Shown here piece after piece: positions 50,082-58,871 of a DNA stretch of 64,000 bases. The notes under the pieces are model-generated. The model did no database searches, was not told the DNA's origin, and was given only the letters and a program-made list of their open reading frames with translations. The stretch spans positions 51,591 through 115,590 of the forward strand of contig JBAXQM010000006.1 of assembly GCA_037131735.1 (NCBI GenBank), in the 5' to 3' direction. Each line of letters starts with the position of its first letter. Within the stretch, counting starts at the first letter, position 1. This DNA is from CAIUPE01 sp037131735. GTDB taxonomy: Bacteria > Pseudomonadota > Alphaproteobacteria > Rhizobiales > Beijerinckiaceae. A program made the translations under genes and the position numbers.

Positions 50082-51824
50082 ATGGCGAAGGATCTGGAAT
50101 GTGACGTTTTGGTGGCAGGCTCTGGTGCGTCGGGCTTTGCGGCGGCTTTAACTGCTGCTGTAGATGGTCTCGATGTCATCATGGTTGAAAAGGCTGAAGT
50201 GTTTGGTGGAACAACCTGTTTCTCTGCTGGGGTTATCTGGATTCCAGGAAGCCGCCAAGCGACAGAGATTGGCATCACGGATAACAGGGATGATGTGCTT
50301 GCCTATCTTGAAGCCGAGGGTGGAAACCGCCTCGATCGCGATAAAGCTGAAGCCTTTGCCGATAACGCGGCAAGCATACTAGAATGGTTCGAGGCCAATA
50401 GCCATGTTTCATACATGTTATCGCCCGCCTGGAGCGATTACCATCCGGGTCAACCTGGTGCTTCGAAGGGTGGACGTTCACTAGGCCCGCGGCCGTTTGA
50501 TGGACGCTCTCTTGGCGAGTGGTTTGACAAGCTTCGTCCACCTCTTCAGACGACAACGATTTTAGGTGGAATGATGGTAGGGCGCGAGGACTTGCCCCAA
50601 TTCTTCACGATGACCAAGAAGCTGTCTTCTGCCCGACATGTAAGCAAGTTGCTTCTGCGCTATGCGAAAGACAGACTAAGCTACGCTCGGGGTACGCGCT
50701 TATCGAACGGTAATGCTCTGATTGGTATGCTTGCCCGCTCCGCATTCGACCGTGGCGTAAAGCTTATGTTGAAGACGCCGGTGGTGGAGCTGACGACCCA
50801 TGCTGGGCGAGTTAGCGGTGCAATCGTTAATGCGCCGGAAGGACGGATGACAATTCATGCCCGCAAAGGATTAGTGCTGGCGTGCGGGGGATTCCCGGCC
50901 AACGAAGAGTTGCGAGCTAGGTACTACAATCATGTGATAGGAGGTAAAAACCATCGGACCGTCGCTCCGGCAGAGAATACTGGTGACGGGTTAAAGCTAG
51001 CAAGTCTGATGAATGTGGCTTTGGTTGAAGGGCAAGCCCAACCTGCTGCATGGGTGCCTATTTCATTGGTGCCCCAATCGGATGGGACGACGCTCCCGTT
51101 TCCTCATTTCATTGACCGTGGGAAGGCGGGCTATATCGCAGTAGATAAGCGCGGACGGCGTTTCGTCAACGAGGCCATGTCGTATCATGACTTCGTTCCT
51201 GCCATGGTTGAAGCGTGTAGGAATGATGAAGATGTCCACTGCTATCTGATCTGCGATAGCACAGCTATCAGGGCCTACGGTTTAGGGGCAGCTCCACCTT
51301 TTCCGGGTCGCTTAGATCCGCATCTTGCTTCTGGTTATATAAAACGCGCTTCTACGCTGTCTGAACTTGCGGCGATCTGCAACATAGATGTTAAGGGTTT
51401 GAACGAGACCGTAGAACGGCTGAACAGGGGAGCCGCACTCGGCGAAGATCCTGAATTTGGAAAGGGTACCGATCCTTATCAGCGTTTCAACGGCAGTATC
51501 GGCCATGGCCCCAACCCGTGCGTGGCTCCCATCTCACGAGCTCCATTCTATGCAATGCGGCTCGTACCAGGCGATATTGGAACTTTCATCGGTTTGCGCA
51601 CGGACGCCCACGCCCGCGCACTGGATACCTCCGGCCAACCAGTCGGGGGGCTATATGTTGTGGGAAATGACGCCGCAAGTTTCATGGGCGGCACCTATCC
51701 AGGAGCGGGCATTACGCTAGGTCCGGCCCTGGTCTTTGGCCATCTGGCCGCAAAGCACATCGCTTCAAGCACACAGCAATCTGACACATCGTCCAGCAAA
51801 CGTGGTGTGGTTGGCCCGTACTGA
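50082..51824 (+). CDS. FAD-dependent oxidoreductase (fumarate reductase/ketosteroid dehydrogenase-like)
   Basis: A 580-residue FAD_binding_2-type flavoprotein. The nucleotide loop is VLVAGSGASGFAAALTAAVD near 9-28. The central GLVLACGGFPANEELRARYY lies near 265-285, and the closing GGLYVVGNDAASFMGGTYPG and ITLGPALVFGHLAA near 525-560 cover the flavin. It belongs with flavoprotein subunits that reduce or desaturate a C-C bond. It lies inside the transporter operon, between ATPase and binding protein, an unusual place that ties it to the imported substrate. Confidence 0.88.
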   Translation: MAKDLECDVLVAGSGASGFAAALTAAVDGLDVIMVEKAEVFGGTTCFSAGVIWIPGSRQATEIGITDNRDDVLAYLEAEGGNRLDRDKAEAFADNAASILEWFEANSHVSYMLSPAWSDYHPGQPGASKGGRSLGPRPFDGRSLGEWFDKLRPPLQTTTILGGMMVGREDLPQFFTMTKKLSSARHVSKLLLRYAKDRLSYARGTRLSNGNALIGMLARSAFDRGVKLMLKTPVVELTTHAGRVSGAIVNAPEGRMTIHARKGLVLACGGFPANEELRARYYNHVIGGKNHRTVAPAENTGDGLKLASLMNVALVEGQAQPAAWVPISLVPQSDGTTLPFPHFIDRGKAGYIAVDKRGRRFVNEAMSYHDFVPAMVEACRNDEDVHCYLICDSTAIRAYGLGAAPPFPGRLDPHLASGYIKRASTLSELAAICNIDVKGLNETVERLNRGAALGEDPEFGKGTDPYQRFNGSIGHGPNPCVAPISRAPFYAMRLVPGDIGTFIGLRTDAHARALDTSGQPVGGLYVVGNDAASFMGGTYPGAGITLGPALVFGHLAAKHIASSTQQSDTSSSKRGVVGPY

Positions 51825-51876
51825 CGTGTTTGAGCTTTGCACAAATCTGTAACAAGAACCAACTGGAGGAATTTTG

Positions 51877-52923
51877 ATGAAGTGTAAAACAAAAATGGCA
51901 GTGCTAGGGCTTTTTGCGCTTGCGGGCCTAAGCCAGCCAGTCGCCGCGGGTGACATGACGGTAGTGGGTTGGGGCGGGCCCCACCAAGAAGGTCTCCACG
52001 CAGTCTATTGGGAGCCCTTTGCGAAAGCTAATGGCATCAAGATTAACGAAGAAACTTGGGACGGCGGCATTGGTGTGCTGCGGACCAAGATCCAGGGTGG
52101 AAACAACACGTGGGACATTGTTCTGACCGAAGCGCCCGAGGTAGCTGCGGGTTGCGATGAAGGTCTGTTCGAGAAGATTGATCCCACGGCAATCGGGGGT
52201 GCCAACCGCTATATCCCTAGCGCTGTCACCACGTGCGGCGTCGGCGCTTTGGTCTGGAATATCATGCTGGCATATGATGGCAACAAGCTTGCCAATGGAC
52301 CAAAGGACTGGGCTGACTTCTTTGATAACAAAAAGTTTCCTGGTAAGCGGGCTCTCAGAAATAATGTGAAATGGAGTCTTGAAATAGCACTTCTCGCAGA
52401 TGGAGTTCCCCAGGATCAGGTCTACAACTTGCTTAAAACGCCCAAAGGTGTGGATCGCGCGTTTGCCAAATTAGATACGATCAAGAAGGACCTTGTTTTC
52501 TGGAAGAGCGGGGGCCAACCGATTGAGATGCTTGCAGCCGGCGACGTGGTGATGGCTACGGCTTATAATGGGCGCATTTTCAACGCTAACAAGAAAGATG
52601 GAAAGAACTTCAAGGTAGTGTGGAAGGATTCTCCATATACAATGGATAGTTGGGTAATCATGAAGGGATCTCCTAACAAAGATAAGGCTCTTAAACTTAT
52701 TGAGTTCATGGGCCGTCCAGAAAACCAGGCCAAGATGGTTCCCTATTCGCCCTATGGAACCACGGCGGTCGGTGCAGATGCGCTTGTTGACGCAACGCTG
52801 GTTAGCCAATTGCCAACTGCTCCCGCCAATCTTGCTGTCGTTTTCCACGAGGATGCTTCATTCTGGAACGATAACGGTGACAAGCTGGCTGAGCGTTGGG
52901 CGGCTTGGACTGGCTCAAATTGA
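51877..52923 (+). CDS. Polyamine-type periplasmic binding protein (PotD family)
   Basis: About 348 residues. The signal peptide is KMAVLGLFALAGLSQPVAAG, cleaved near AAGD, and the mature start MTVVGWGGPHQEGLHAVYWE is of the spermidine/putrescine type. The central VVMATAYNGRIFNANKKDGK also fits. GGAGGA sits six bases ahead of the ATG at 51877, which beats a TTG at 51874. The next gene follows after 15 bases. The exact ligand is uncertain; family members bind polyamines, amino acids or opine-like compounds. Confidence 0.92.
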   Translation: MKCKTKMAVLGLFALAGLSQPVAAGDMTVVGWGGPHQEGLHAVYWEPFAKANGIKINEETWDGGIGVLRTKIQGGNNTWDIVLTEAPEVAAGCDEGLFEKIDPTAIGGANRYIPSAVTTCGVGALVWNIMLAYDGNKLANGPKDWADFFDNKKFPGKRALRNNVKWSLEIALLADGVPQDQVYNLLKTPKGVDRAFAKLDTIKKDLVFWKSGGQPIEMLAAGDVVMATAYNGRIFNANKKDGKNFKVVWKDSPYTMDSWVIMKGSPNKDKALKLIEFMGRPENQAKMVPYSPYGTTAVGADALVDATLVSQLPTAPANLAVVFHEDASFWNDNGDKLAERWAAWTGSN

Positions 52924-52938
52924 GTGAGGTGTCTCGCA

Positions 52939-54120
52939 ATGAAGAAGGCTCGTCATAGGCAGTTTCTTTTAGCACCTTTGTTAGCCTTTCTTCTTGTGTT
53001 CTTTGCGGGTCCGATTGCGGATCTGCTATCTAGATCTGTGCGCGAGGTCGAAGTTCCTCGCGCACTACCCCGAACCATCGAGGCAATTCAAACTTGGCAT
53101 TACGGCGGCCCGTTGCCCTACGATGTGTTCTCCAAGTTAGCGGATGACCTCGTCGAGTCGAGAGAGCGCGGAACACTCGCCGATGCAGCACGTCGACTAA
53201 ATTACGAGATTCCAGGTTTGCGCACCACCTTGATGCGCGCATCTAAAAAGGTAGGGGCAGCACCGGAAGGTACAGTCTTTGACAGTACTTTTTTTACTGA
53301 GCTCGACCCCATGCTTGGTAGCCCTGAGTTCTTTGCTGTAGTTCAGCGTGCGCGCGGACCAGTGTCAGATTTTTATTTGCTCTCAGCATTCGACCTTCAA
53401 CGCAACTTCAGTGGCGAAACTCAGAGTGCACCCAAAGAGTATCGAATATACGTCGACGTTTTGATTAGAACACTACTCATCAGCGGCTGCGTCACTCTAG
53501 GATGCATCCTGCTTGGATTTCCTCTTGCCCATCTATTGGTGTCGGTGAGTGAGAAAACAGCCGATTGGTTGATCATCTTGGTCTTATTACCATTCTGGAC
53601 CTCCCTTTTGGTAAGAACAGCCGGTTGGGTTGTGCTTTTGCAGCGTGAGGGCCTTATAAACAAAGCATTAATTGATTTGGGATTTCTCGTAGAACCTTTA
53701 GATCTAATCTACAATCGTACGGGCGTTTTAATTTCGATGACGCATGTATTACTGCCTTTCATGATCCTGCCCCTTTATGGCGTGTTTAAGGGCATCGACC
53801 CAGTCTATATGAAAGCGGCCTCCAGCTTAGGGGCCGGGCCGGTAACGCGCTTCGTTTGGGTCTATATTCCGCTTGCGGCGCCCGGCTTGGTCGCTGGTAG
53901 CCTCATGGTCTTTATTCAAGCGCTTGGTTATTACATCACGCCCGCTCTTGTTGGCGGCGCCTCAGATCAAATGTTGTCGTTTTTTGTGGCGAACTACACT
54001 ACCGATACTGGAAACTGGGGAATGGCGGCAACTCTGGGCCTTACAATGTTCATCATTACCTTGGTCCTTTATGCAATTGCCCAAAGACTTTCGGGCAGTC
54101 GCGCCCAGCTTGGAGGGTGA
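52939..54120 (+). CDS. Polyamine-type ABC permease (PotB family, long insert)
   Basis: About 393 residues. A first membrane span (LLAPLLAFLLVFFAGPIADL) is followed by a long periplasmic insert of roughly 130 residues before the permease core starts near 175 (VLIRTLLISGCVTLGCILLG). The ATPase-contact loop is PVYMKAASSLGAGPVTRFVW near 295-315. The usual PotB is about 290 residues, so the insert is notable, although a related group of permeases has it. The ATG at 52939 has GAGGTG upstream. Confidence 0.9.
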   Translation: MKKARHRQFLLAPLLAFLLVFFAGPIADLLSRSVREVEVPRALPRTIEAIQTWHYGGPLPYDVFSKLADDLVESRERGTLADAARRLNYEIPGLRTTLMRASKKVGAAPEGTVFDSTFFTELDPMLGSPEFFAVVQRARGPVSDFYLLSAFDLQRNFSGETQSAPKEYRIYVDVLIRTLLISGCVTLGCILLGFPLAHLLVSVSEKTADWLIILVLLPFWTSLLVRTAGWVVLLQREGLINKALIDLGFLVEPLDLIYNRTGVLISMTHVLLPFMILPLYGVFKGIDPVYMKAASSLGAGPVTRFVWVYIPLAAPGLVAGSLMVFIQALGYYITPALVGGASDQMLSFFVANYTTDTGNWGMAATLGLTMFIITLVLYAIAQRLSGSRAQLGG

Positions 54121-54127
54121 TTTCCTC

Positions 54128-54928
54128 ATGTCTCCCTGGAAATTTTTATACTGGGCTCTCTGTGCGGCGATTTTAGTATATTTAATAGCGCCGATCCTCG
54201 TTGTAATTCCACTGTCCTTTTCCAGCGGCAATCTTGTCAGCTACCCTTTGCCTGGGTTTTCAATGCGATGGTATGAAGAAGTGATACTAAGCGAAAAGTG
54301 GATGAGAGCGATCGCGAATTCAATCGTGGTTGGCTTTATGGCTACGGTCTTATCTGTCGTGCTTGGTACGCTCGCAGCGTTAGGATTAGCTGGATCTCGA
54401 TCACGCGCAGCAGCGGCGATCAAAATGCTTTTCATTTCGCCGATGATTTTGCCCGTGATTTTGATTGCTGTCAGCTCATACTTCTTCATGGCACCTCTTG
54501 GTCTTACCAACAGCTATCTGGGTCTAGTTCTTGGTCATACGATTATTGCGGTGCCATTCGTAGTGATGCCCATTTTGACAGCGCTTGAGTTGCTTGATCC
54601 TAATCTCTCCCGTGCAGCGGCTGCCTGTGGTGCGTCACCAGTATTGTCATTTACGTCAGTTATCGTGCCGATCATCATGCCGGCGATGGCATCGGGAGCT
54701 CTCTTTGCTTTTGCGACGTCCTTTGATGATGTCGTCGTTGCTCTATTTATTGCTGGTCCCGATCAACGCACGCTTCCGAAAGAATTGTTCACAGCAATGA
54801 GAAGCCCGATGACACCGGCCTATACGTCTGTTGCTACCTTGATGATTCTCTTTTCAACTGCATCGTTCATCCTGATGCAGCGCCTACAGAGGAAAGCGAA
54901 AGCCCATCAAAAGAAAATTACGAGTTGA
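54128..54928 (+). CDS. Polyamine-type ABC permease (PotC family)
   Basis: A 266-residue permease with six spans. The EAA loop reads NLSRAAAACGASPVLSFTSV near residue 160, and the SFDDVVVALFIAGPDQRTLP segment follows, characteristic of PotC. The ATG at 54128 comes seven bases after the PotB-like stop. Its tail (YTSVATLMILFSTASFILMQ) recurs as a fragment at 42160-42280, from a homologous cluster. It overlaps the following frame slightly, but that gene more likely starts at 55006. Confidence 0.91.
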   Translation: MSPWKFLYWALCAAILVYLIAPILVVIPLSFSSGNLVSYPLPGFSMRWYEEVILSEKWMRAIANSIVVGFMATVLSVVLGTLAALGLAGSRSRAAAAIKMLFISPMILPVILIAVSSYFFMAPLGLTNSYLGLVLGHTIIAVPFVVMPILTALELLDPNLSRAAAACGASPVLSFTSVIVPIIMPAMASGALFAFATSFDDVVVALFIAGPDQRTLPKELFTAMRSPMTPAYTSVATLMILFSTASFILMQRLQRKAKAHQKKITS

Positions 54929-55005
54929 AGGCAGTCAAAGCTGTTAGCTCCGAGAAGCATTCAAACCGCAAGTGTCTAAACTGTCGAGATGCGCCGGAGA
55001 ATTAT

Positions 55006-56454
55006 GTGAATAAGACAATTTCAAAAACCCAATTAAATCTTCTGGAATTAGTTAAAAACGCCATTGGCTCTTCCCACGTGTTGACCGGCGTAGATACGGT
55101 GCCCTGGGCATGTGACTGGACTGGCGACTGGCGAGGTGACCCACTGTTGGTCGCGCGCCCTGGCTCAACCGATGAAGTCGCCAGGGTTGTCAGACTTGCT
55201 TACGAGGCGCGACAACCGATCGTCGCTTCAGGCGGTCGTACCGGATTGACGGGGGCAAGCAGGGCAGACGGCGCCGTTGTGATTTCATTGGATCGCATGA
55301 AACGGATACGCGCTGTCAAGCCTGATGCACGTGTTATTATTGCCGAAGCAGGTGTTACCATCCAGGGTCTGCAGGAAGAAGCCAAGCTGCACGACCTCTA
55401 TTTTCCACTCACTTTTGGGGCTCGCGGGTCCGCAATGATTGGCGGTGCGCTTTCGACTAATGCAGGCGGTTCAAATGTTCTGCGCTATGGTTCGGCTCGC
55501 GAACAGTGCCTTGGCCTTGAGGTCATATTAGCGGATGGACGCATGCTGGACCTGATGTCCGAACTGCACAAGGATAACAGTGGTTATGCATTGCGCCACT
55601 TGTTCATAGGTGCGGAGGGCACTCTCGGTATCATTACCGCAGCTGTACTCAAGCTCGTTCCAAAGCCACGTGAGTACGTGACAGCGATGATAGCGGTGCC
55701 GTCCATCAGAGCCGCGTTAAAACTCTTGGGCATACTTCGAGATGAGACGTCGGGTGCTGTTGATGCTTTCGAATATATGCCAAGAAATTTTATTCAAGCT
55801 CATATTCAAAAAGTCCGCGGTGCACGTGAGCCCTTTGCGGCTGCCTTTGAACATTGTGTTATGGTCGAAGTCACTGCACATTCTGCTAATGCCCTAGAGT
55901 TCGCAGAAGACGGAAGTTCAACACTTTCCAATCGTATTGAAACTCTCTTAGCGCAGGCGCTTCAGGAAAACATCATTCTTGACGCGGTTTTAGCCCGCTC
56001 AGAATCGCAACGACAGGAAATGTGGGCGCGGCGCGAAGCTGCTGCCGAAGTCACTCTCGATCGTCATCCCTGTGTTGATACAGATGTAGCAGTGCCACTC
56101 GATTGTGTTGAGGATTTTCTTATTGCAGCCCGAGAGCAAATATTGCAATTGGACGCTCAGGCCGAAGATTTGGCTGTGGCTCATCTTGGTGATGGCAACA
56201 TCCACTACACTGCTTTCCCTTCACGCTCAGATCCAAACCTTTGCGACGCTATGAGGGCAGCTATTGATCGGGTGGCTATTAAACTTGGCGGCACCTTCTC
56301 AGCGGAACATGGGATTGGTCTTCTTAAACTTTCGTCAATGCGCGCTCATAAGAATGTTGTTGCGCTTGAGACAATGCGCGCCGTTCGTTTTGCGCTCGAC
56401 CCATTTGGCATCTTGAATCCTGGCAAGACGATTCCACCGATAGATGAAAACTAG
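55006..56454 (+). CDS. FAD-linked oxidase (GlcD/D-2-hydroxyacid dehydrogenase family)
   Basis: About 482 residues from the GTG at 55006, which has GGAGA upstream; the frame is open back to 54925. The PCMH-type FAD domain includes LLVARPGSTDEVARVVRLAY and VASGGRTGLTGASRADGAVV. The C-terminal cap shows the metal-binding HLGDGNIHYTAF and the closing GGTFSAEHGIGLLK. It oxidises a D-2-hydroxyacid such as D-lactate, D-2-hydroxyglutarate or glycolate. It follows the transporter directly, so the acid may arise from the imported compound. Confidence 0.9.
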   Translation: MNKTISKTQLNLLELVKNAIGSSHVLTGVDTVPWACDWTGDWRGDPLLVARPGSTDEVARVVRLAYEARQPIVASGGRTGLTGASRADGAVVISLDRMKRIRAVKPDARVIIAEAGVTIQGLQEEAKLHDLYFPLTFGARGSAMIGGALSTNAGGSNVLRYGSAREQCLGLEVILADGRMLDLMSELHKDNSGYALRHLFIGAEGTLGIITAAVLKLVPKPREYVTAMIAVPSIRAALKLLGILRDETSGAVDAFEYMPRNFIQAHIQKVRGAREPFAAAFEHCVMVEVTAHSANALEFAEDGSSTLSNRIETLLAQALQENIILDAVLARSESQRQEMWARREAAAEVTLDRHPCVDTDVAVPLDCVEDFLIAAREQILQLDAQAEDLAVAHLGDGNIHYTAFPSRSDPNLCDAMRAAIDRVAIKLGGTFSAEHGIGLLKLSSMRAHKNVVALETMRAVRFALDPFGILNPGKTIPPIDEN

Positions 56455-56747
56455 TCAATGCAGAACCGTATCCCTGATGACGATGGTTCTAAATGAAACT
56501 TTGGCCTGCCGCATAGGGATCGTGCCGATTATGGCTAGTTATAGTGACGGCGTGGCCAGACAAATCTTTTTTGATCAGGTAATCGGCAATAACAAAGCGA
56601 TCGTGAACCTTCAATCAACATGTAGGATTGTTTGTAGGTTTTCCATGGCGGTAGATGTCCAAACAATTCATCAGCCGATTTTGCAAATTTGTTTAGTAAA
56701 AGCGGCATCACTGATAGCAAAAATCATCGTGAGCGGAGGTTGAAGCA

Positions 56748-57521
56748 ATGGATCTACATTTAAATGGACGGACCGCGGTGGTCTGTGCCTCAAGCAAGGG
56801 GCTCGGTAAGGCCTGCGCTGCAACGCTTGCTGCAGAAGGAGCTGACGTAGTTGTTAATGGCCGAAAACCTGAAACCGTTGCGGCTGCTGTCAAGGAGATT
56901 TCTGCCGTTGCCAAAGGGCGCGTTATTCCGATTGTGGCCGATTTGACGACCGAAGAGGGGCGCTCGTTAATAATGCAGCCAATTCCTCAGCCTGACATTC
57001 TTGTAACGAATTGTGGCGGCCCACCTTTCGGGAATTTTCGAGACTTTGATCGTAGAGACTGGATGCGTGCGATCGAAGGTAACATGTTGTCGGCCATTGA
57101 CCTTATCAAGGCTGTGATAGACCCGATGATCCAGCGGCGAAAAGGGCGGATCGTAAATATAACATCGGTTGCGGTGAAGGCGCCAATCGCTGAGCTTTGC
57201 CTTTCGAATGCGGCACGCAGCGGCCTGACGGGCTTTGTTGCGGGCCTTGCCCGTGAAGTCTCCCGGTTCAACGTAACAATTAACAACCTACTGCCAGGGA
57301 CTTTTGCCACTGACCGCATACTTGAACAGGCCCGTCATGCGGCCAATAATATCAGCTACGAAGAGCAAGTGGCACTTTGGCAAGCGCAAGAAGTTTCGGG
57401 TCGAATGGGCATGCCGGAAGAGCTCGGTGCCGTTTGTGCGTTTTTATGCAGCGACCACGCTGGTTACATTACCGGCCAAAACATATTGATGGATGGCGGG
57501 GGTTACCCGGGGACCTTTTGA
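56748..57521 (+). CDS. SDR-family oxidoreductase lacking the YxxxK pair
   Basis: A 257-residue short-chain dehydrogenase-like protein. The cofactor loop is AVVCASSKGLGKACAATLAA near 10-29 and the NNAG position reads LVTNCGGPPFGNF. The catalytic Ser remains in NITSVAVKAPI, but the YxxxK region reads AELCLSNAARSGLTGFVAGL, so tyrosine and lysine are both replaced. The C-terminal ITGQNILMDGGGYPGTF is normal. GGAGG lies before the ATG. The preceding 293 bases (56455-56747) hold no gene I can support. Enzymatic activity is uncertain; some family branches share this substitution. Confidence 0.85.
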   Translation: MDLHLNGRTAVVCASSKGLGKACAATLAAEGADVVVNGRKPETVAAAVKEISAVAKGRVIPIVADLTTEEGRSLIMQPIPQPDILVTNCGGPPFGNFRDFDRRDWMRAIEGNMLSAIDLIKAVIDPMIQRRKGRIVNITSVAVKAPIAELCLSNAARSGLTGFVAGLAREVSRFNVTINNLLPGTFATDRILEQARHAANNISYEEQVALWQAQEVSGRMGMPEELGAVCAFLCSDHAGYITGQNILMDGGGYPGTF

Positions 57522-57743
57522 CCGTCATGTCAAGAAATCAAATCGCGACCGCTTTTTGATAACCTAACTTTGCAAGCGTGGCACGGGCAATTAAATGATG
57601 TTAGAATCAAACGCCAAGACGAATTTGGCTGCTTCCAACATTAACTCAAGCTGACAACTTTGCGCAAAGCGAATTCGGTGACAATCTTAGAATTCTGAAC
57701 TCGTCCGGTTGATTTAATATTCATATGGATCTATATATCCTAT

Positions 57744-58355
57744 ATGGATAATTTAAATTACATCTCTGAGTTAGCCCTCTCGCACGGCCAGGTCCTCTGG
57801 ACGATTGAGGCCATGCATATTGTTGATTGGCTCAATCGACCCGCTTTGGACTCGGTTTTAAAGAAGTTCCGGCGTGAAAAGGTGCCGGACTTCTCTGAAA
57901 GCGGTCAGAAGGGGCGGCAGGGCGCCGATTTTGCCTATTCCTTTGAACATTTGATGGATTGCGTCGTTGCTATGAAGTTTGTGGCGGAAGGCCTTCCTTT
58001 TCGCCATGTAGTGGGGCTAATGCGGTTCGATCCTGAAAAGCTCCGGCAGCACTATCGCCGAGCCTTTTTGGAGGCTGAATCTGCGCAGGGTGCCAGTTTG
58101 GAAGTATCTGCGAAGGATGGTCGTAAGATCACGATTGGCGGCTTATATCTCGACTTTCACGCCATCATTTCAAAAAATGGAGTGCTTTCGACCCCAGGTC
58201 CTCGGCTTCTGGATCCATGGTCTGCACTCAATCGATATATGGGATTTTACGCAGGCCTTCATCCAACAGGAATGGTCCGCCTCAGCCAGCTGGCAACCGA
58301 AGCCGTGCGGATCGCAAGGGAAGCCCCCGTTACCAAGCGCGGCCGAAAAAGCTAA
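57744..58355 (+). CDS. Unrecognised protein at the start of the integration module
   Basis: A 203-residue protein that I cannot place in a family. The N-terminal part (VLWTIEAMHIVDWLNRPALD) could be a DNA-binding helix region, the middle is helical (FEHLMDCVVAMKFVAEGLPF), and a basic tail ends VTKRGRKS. It is preceded by a palindrome-like AT-rich stretch with ATATGGAT repeats and followed by the inverted repeat at 58400-58437. Its place ahead of the excisionase-like gene suggests a regulator of the recombination module; this is context only. Confidence 0.65.
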   Translation: MDNLNYISELALSHGQVLWTIEAMHIVDWLNRPALDSVLKKFRREKVPDFSESGQKGRQGADFAYSFEHLMDCVVAMKFVAEGLPFRHVVGLMRFDPEKLRQHYRRAFLEAESAQGASLEVSAKDGRKITIGGLYLDFHAIISKNGVLSTPGPRLLDPWSALNRYMGFYAGLHPTGMVRLSQLATEAVRIAREAPVTKRGRKS

Positions 58356-58399
58356 ACGGTTGGGGATAGCCTTATCTGAACACGCTTGACTTATTGCAT

Positions 58400-58437
58400 A
58401 TCCACTCACGTCTACTCATATATGGTTGTGAGTGGAT
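58400..58437. promoter_or_regulatory. Long-spacer inverted repeat ahead of the excisionase-like gene
   Basis: ATCCACTCAC and GTGAGTGGAT are perfect 10-base inverted arms with an 18-base AT-rich spacer that contains a further ACTCATATAT half-like sequence. It lies 55 bases upstream of the gene at 58493. No T-run follows, so an operator or a recombinase/excisionase binding site is more likely than a terminator. Confidence 0.65.
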
Positions 58438-58492
58438 CTTGATTCGTGCCCGCCGGAGCAATTCTGGTTAGCCAATCGGTAAGAGGTGTATC

Positions 58493-58699
58493 ATGGCAAG
58501 TCATTCTTCAAACAAAGCGCCGGGCGCTCTTCTAGCCGTCGACGCGGTTGCTGATCTGTTAGCGGTCAGCATCCGGACTGTTCGCCGGATGATTGCTGCG
58601 GGTGACATTCCAATCGTGCGAATTGGTCGCGCGGTGAGGATCCGCAGGGTCGATGTGGAGGCCTTGATCGGGCGCAGTCTCACGGGAGGCGCTCTATGA
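58493..58699 (+). CDS. Excisionase-like helix-turn-helix protein
   Basis: A 68-residue protein with a HTH_17/excisionase domain: LLAVDAVADLLAVSIRTVRR followed by MIAAGDIPIVRIGRAVRIRR. Such proteins bend attachment-site DNA and steer integrases toward excision. AGAGGTG precedes the ATG. It sits directly ahead of three tyrosine recombinase genes with a 172-base gap, probably the integrase promoter. Confidence 0.85.
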   Translation: MASHSSNKAPGALLAVDAVADLLAVSIRTVRRMIAAGDIPIVRIGRAVRIRRVDVEALIGRSLTGGAL

Positions 58700-58871
58700 A
58701 ACGCCGCCCGAACACTAGTCATTTACTGTCATTTCAAGGCATTGAAATTAAATGGTTTAATTTATTGTCGGTAATACAATATACATTAAACTGGGTTAGT
58801 TTTTTGATTGTTGTTTTACCGAAAATGGACTACAGTCACCCTGAGGCTTACCGAGACCTTTGGAGGCACAA

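Noticed and set aside
56444..56743. 99-codon plus-strand frame between the FAD oxidase and SDR genes
   Set aside because: No ribosome site, no recognisable domain, composition unlike the neighbours.
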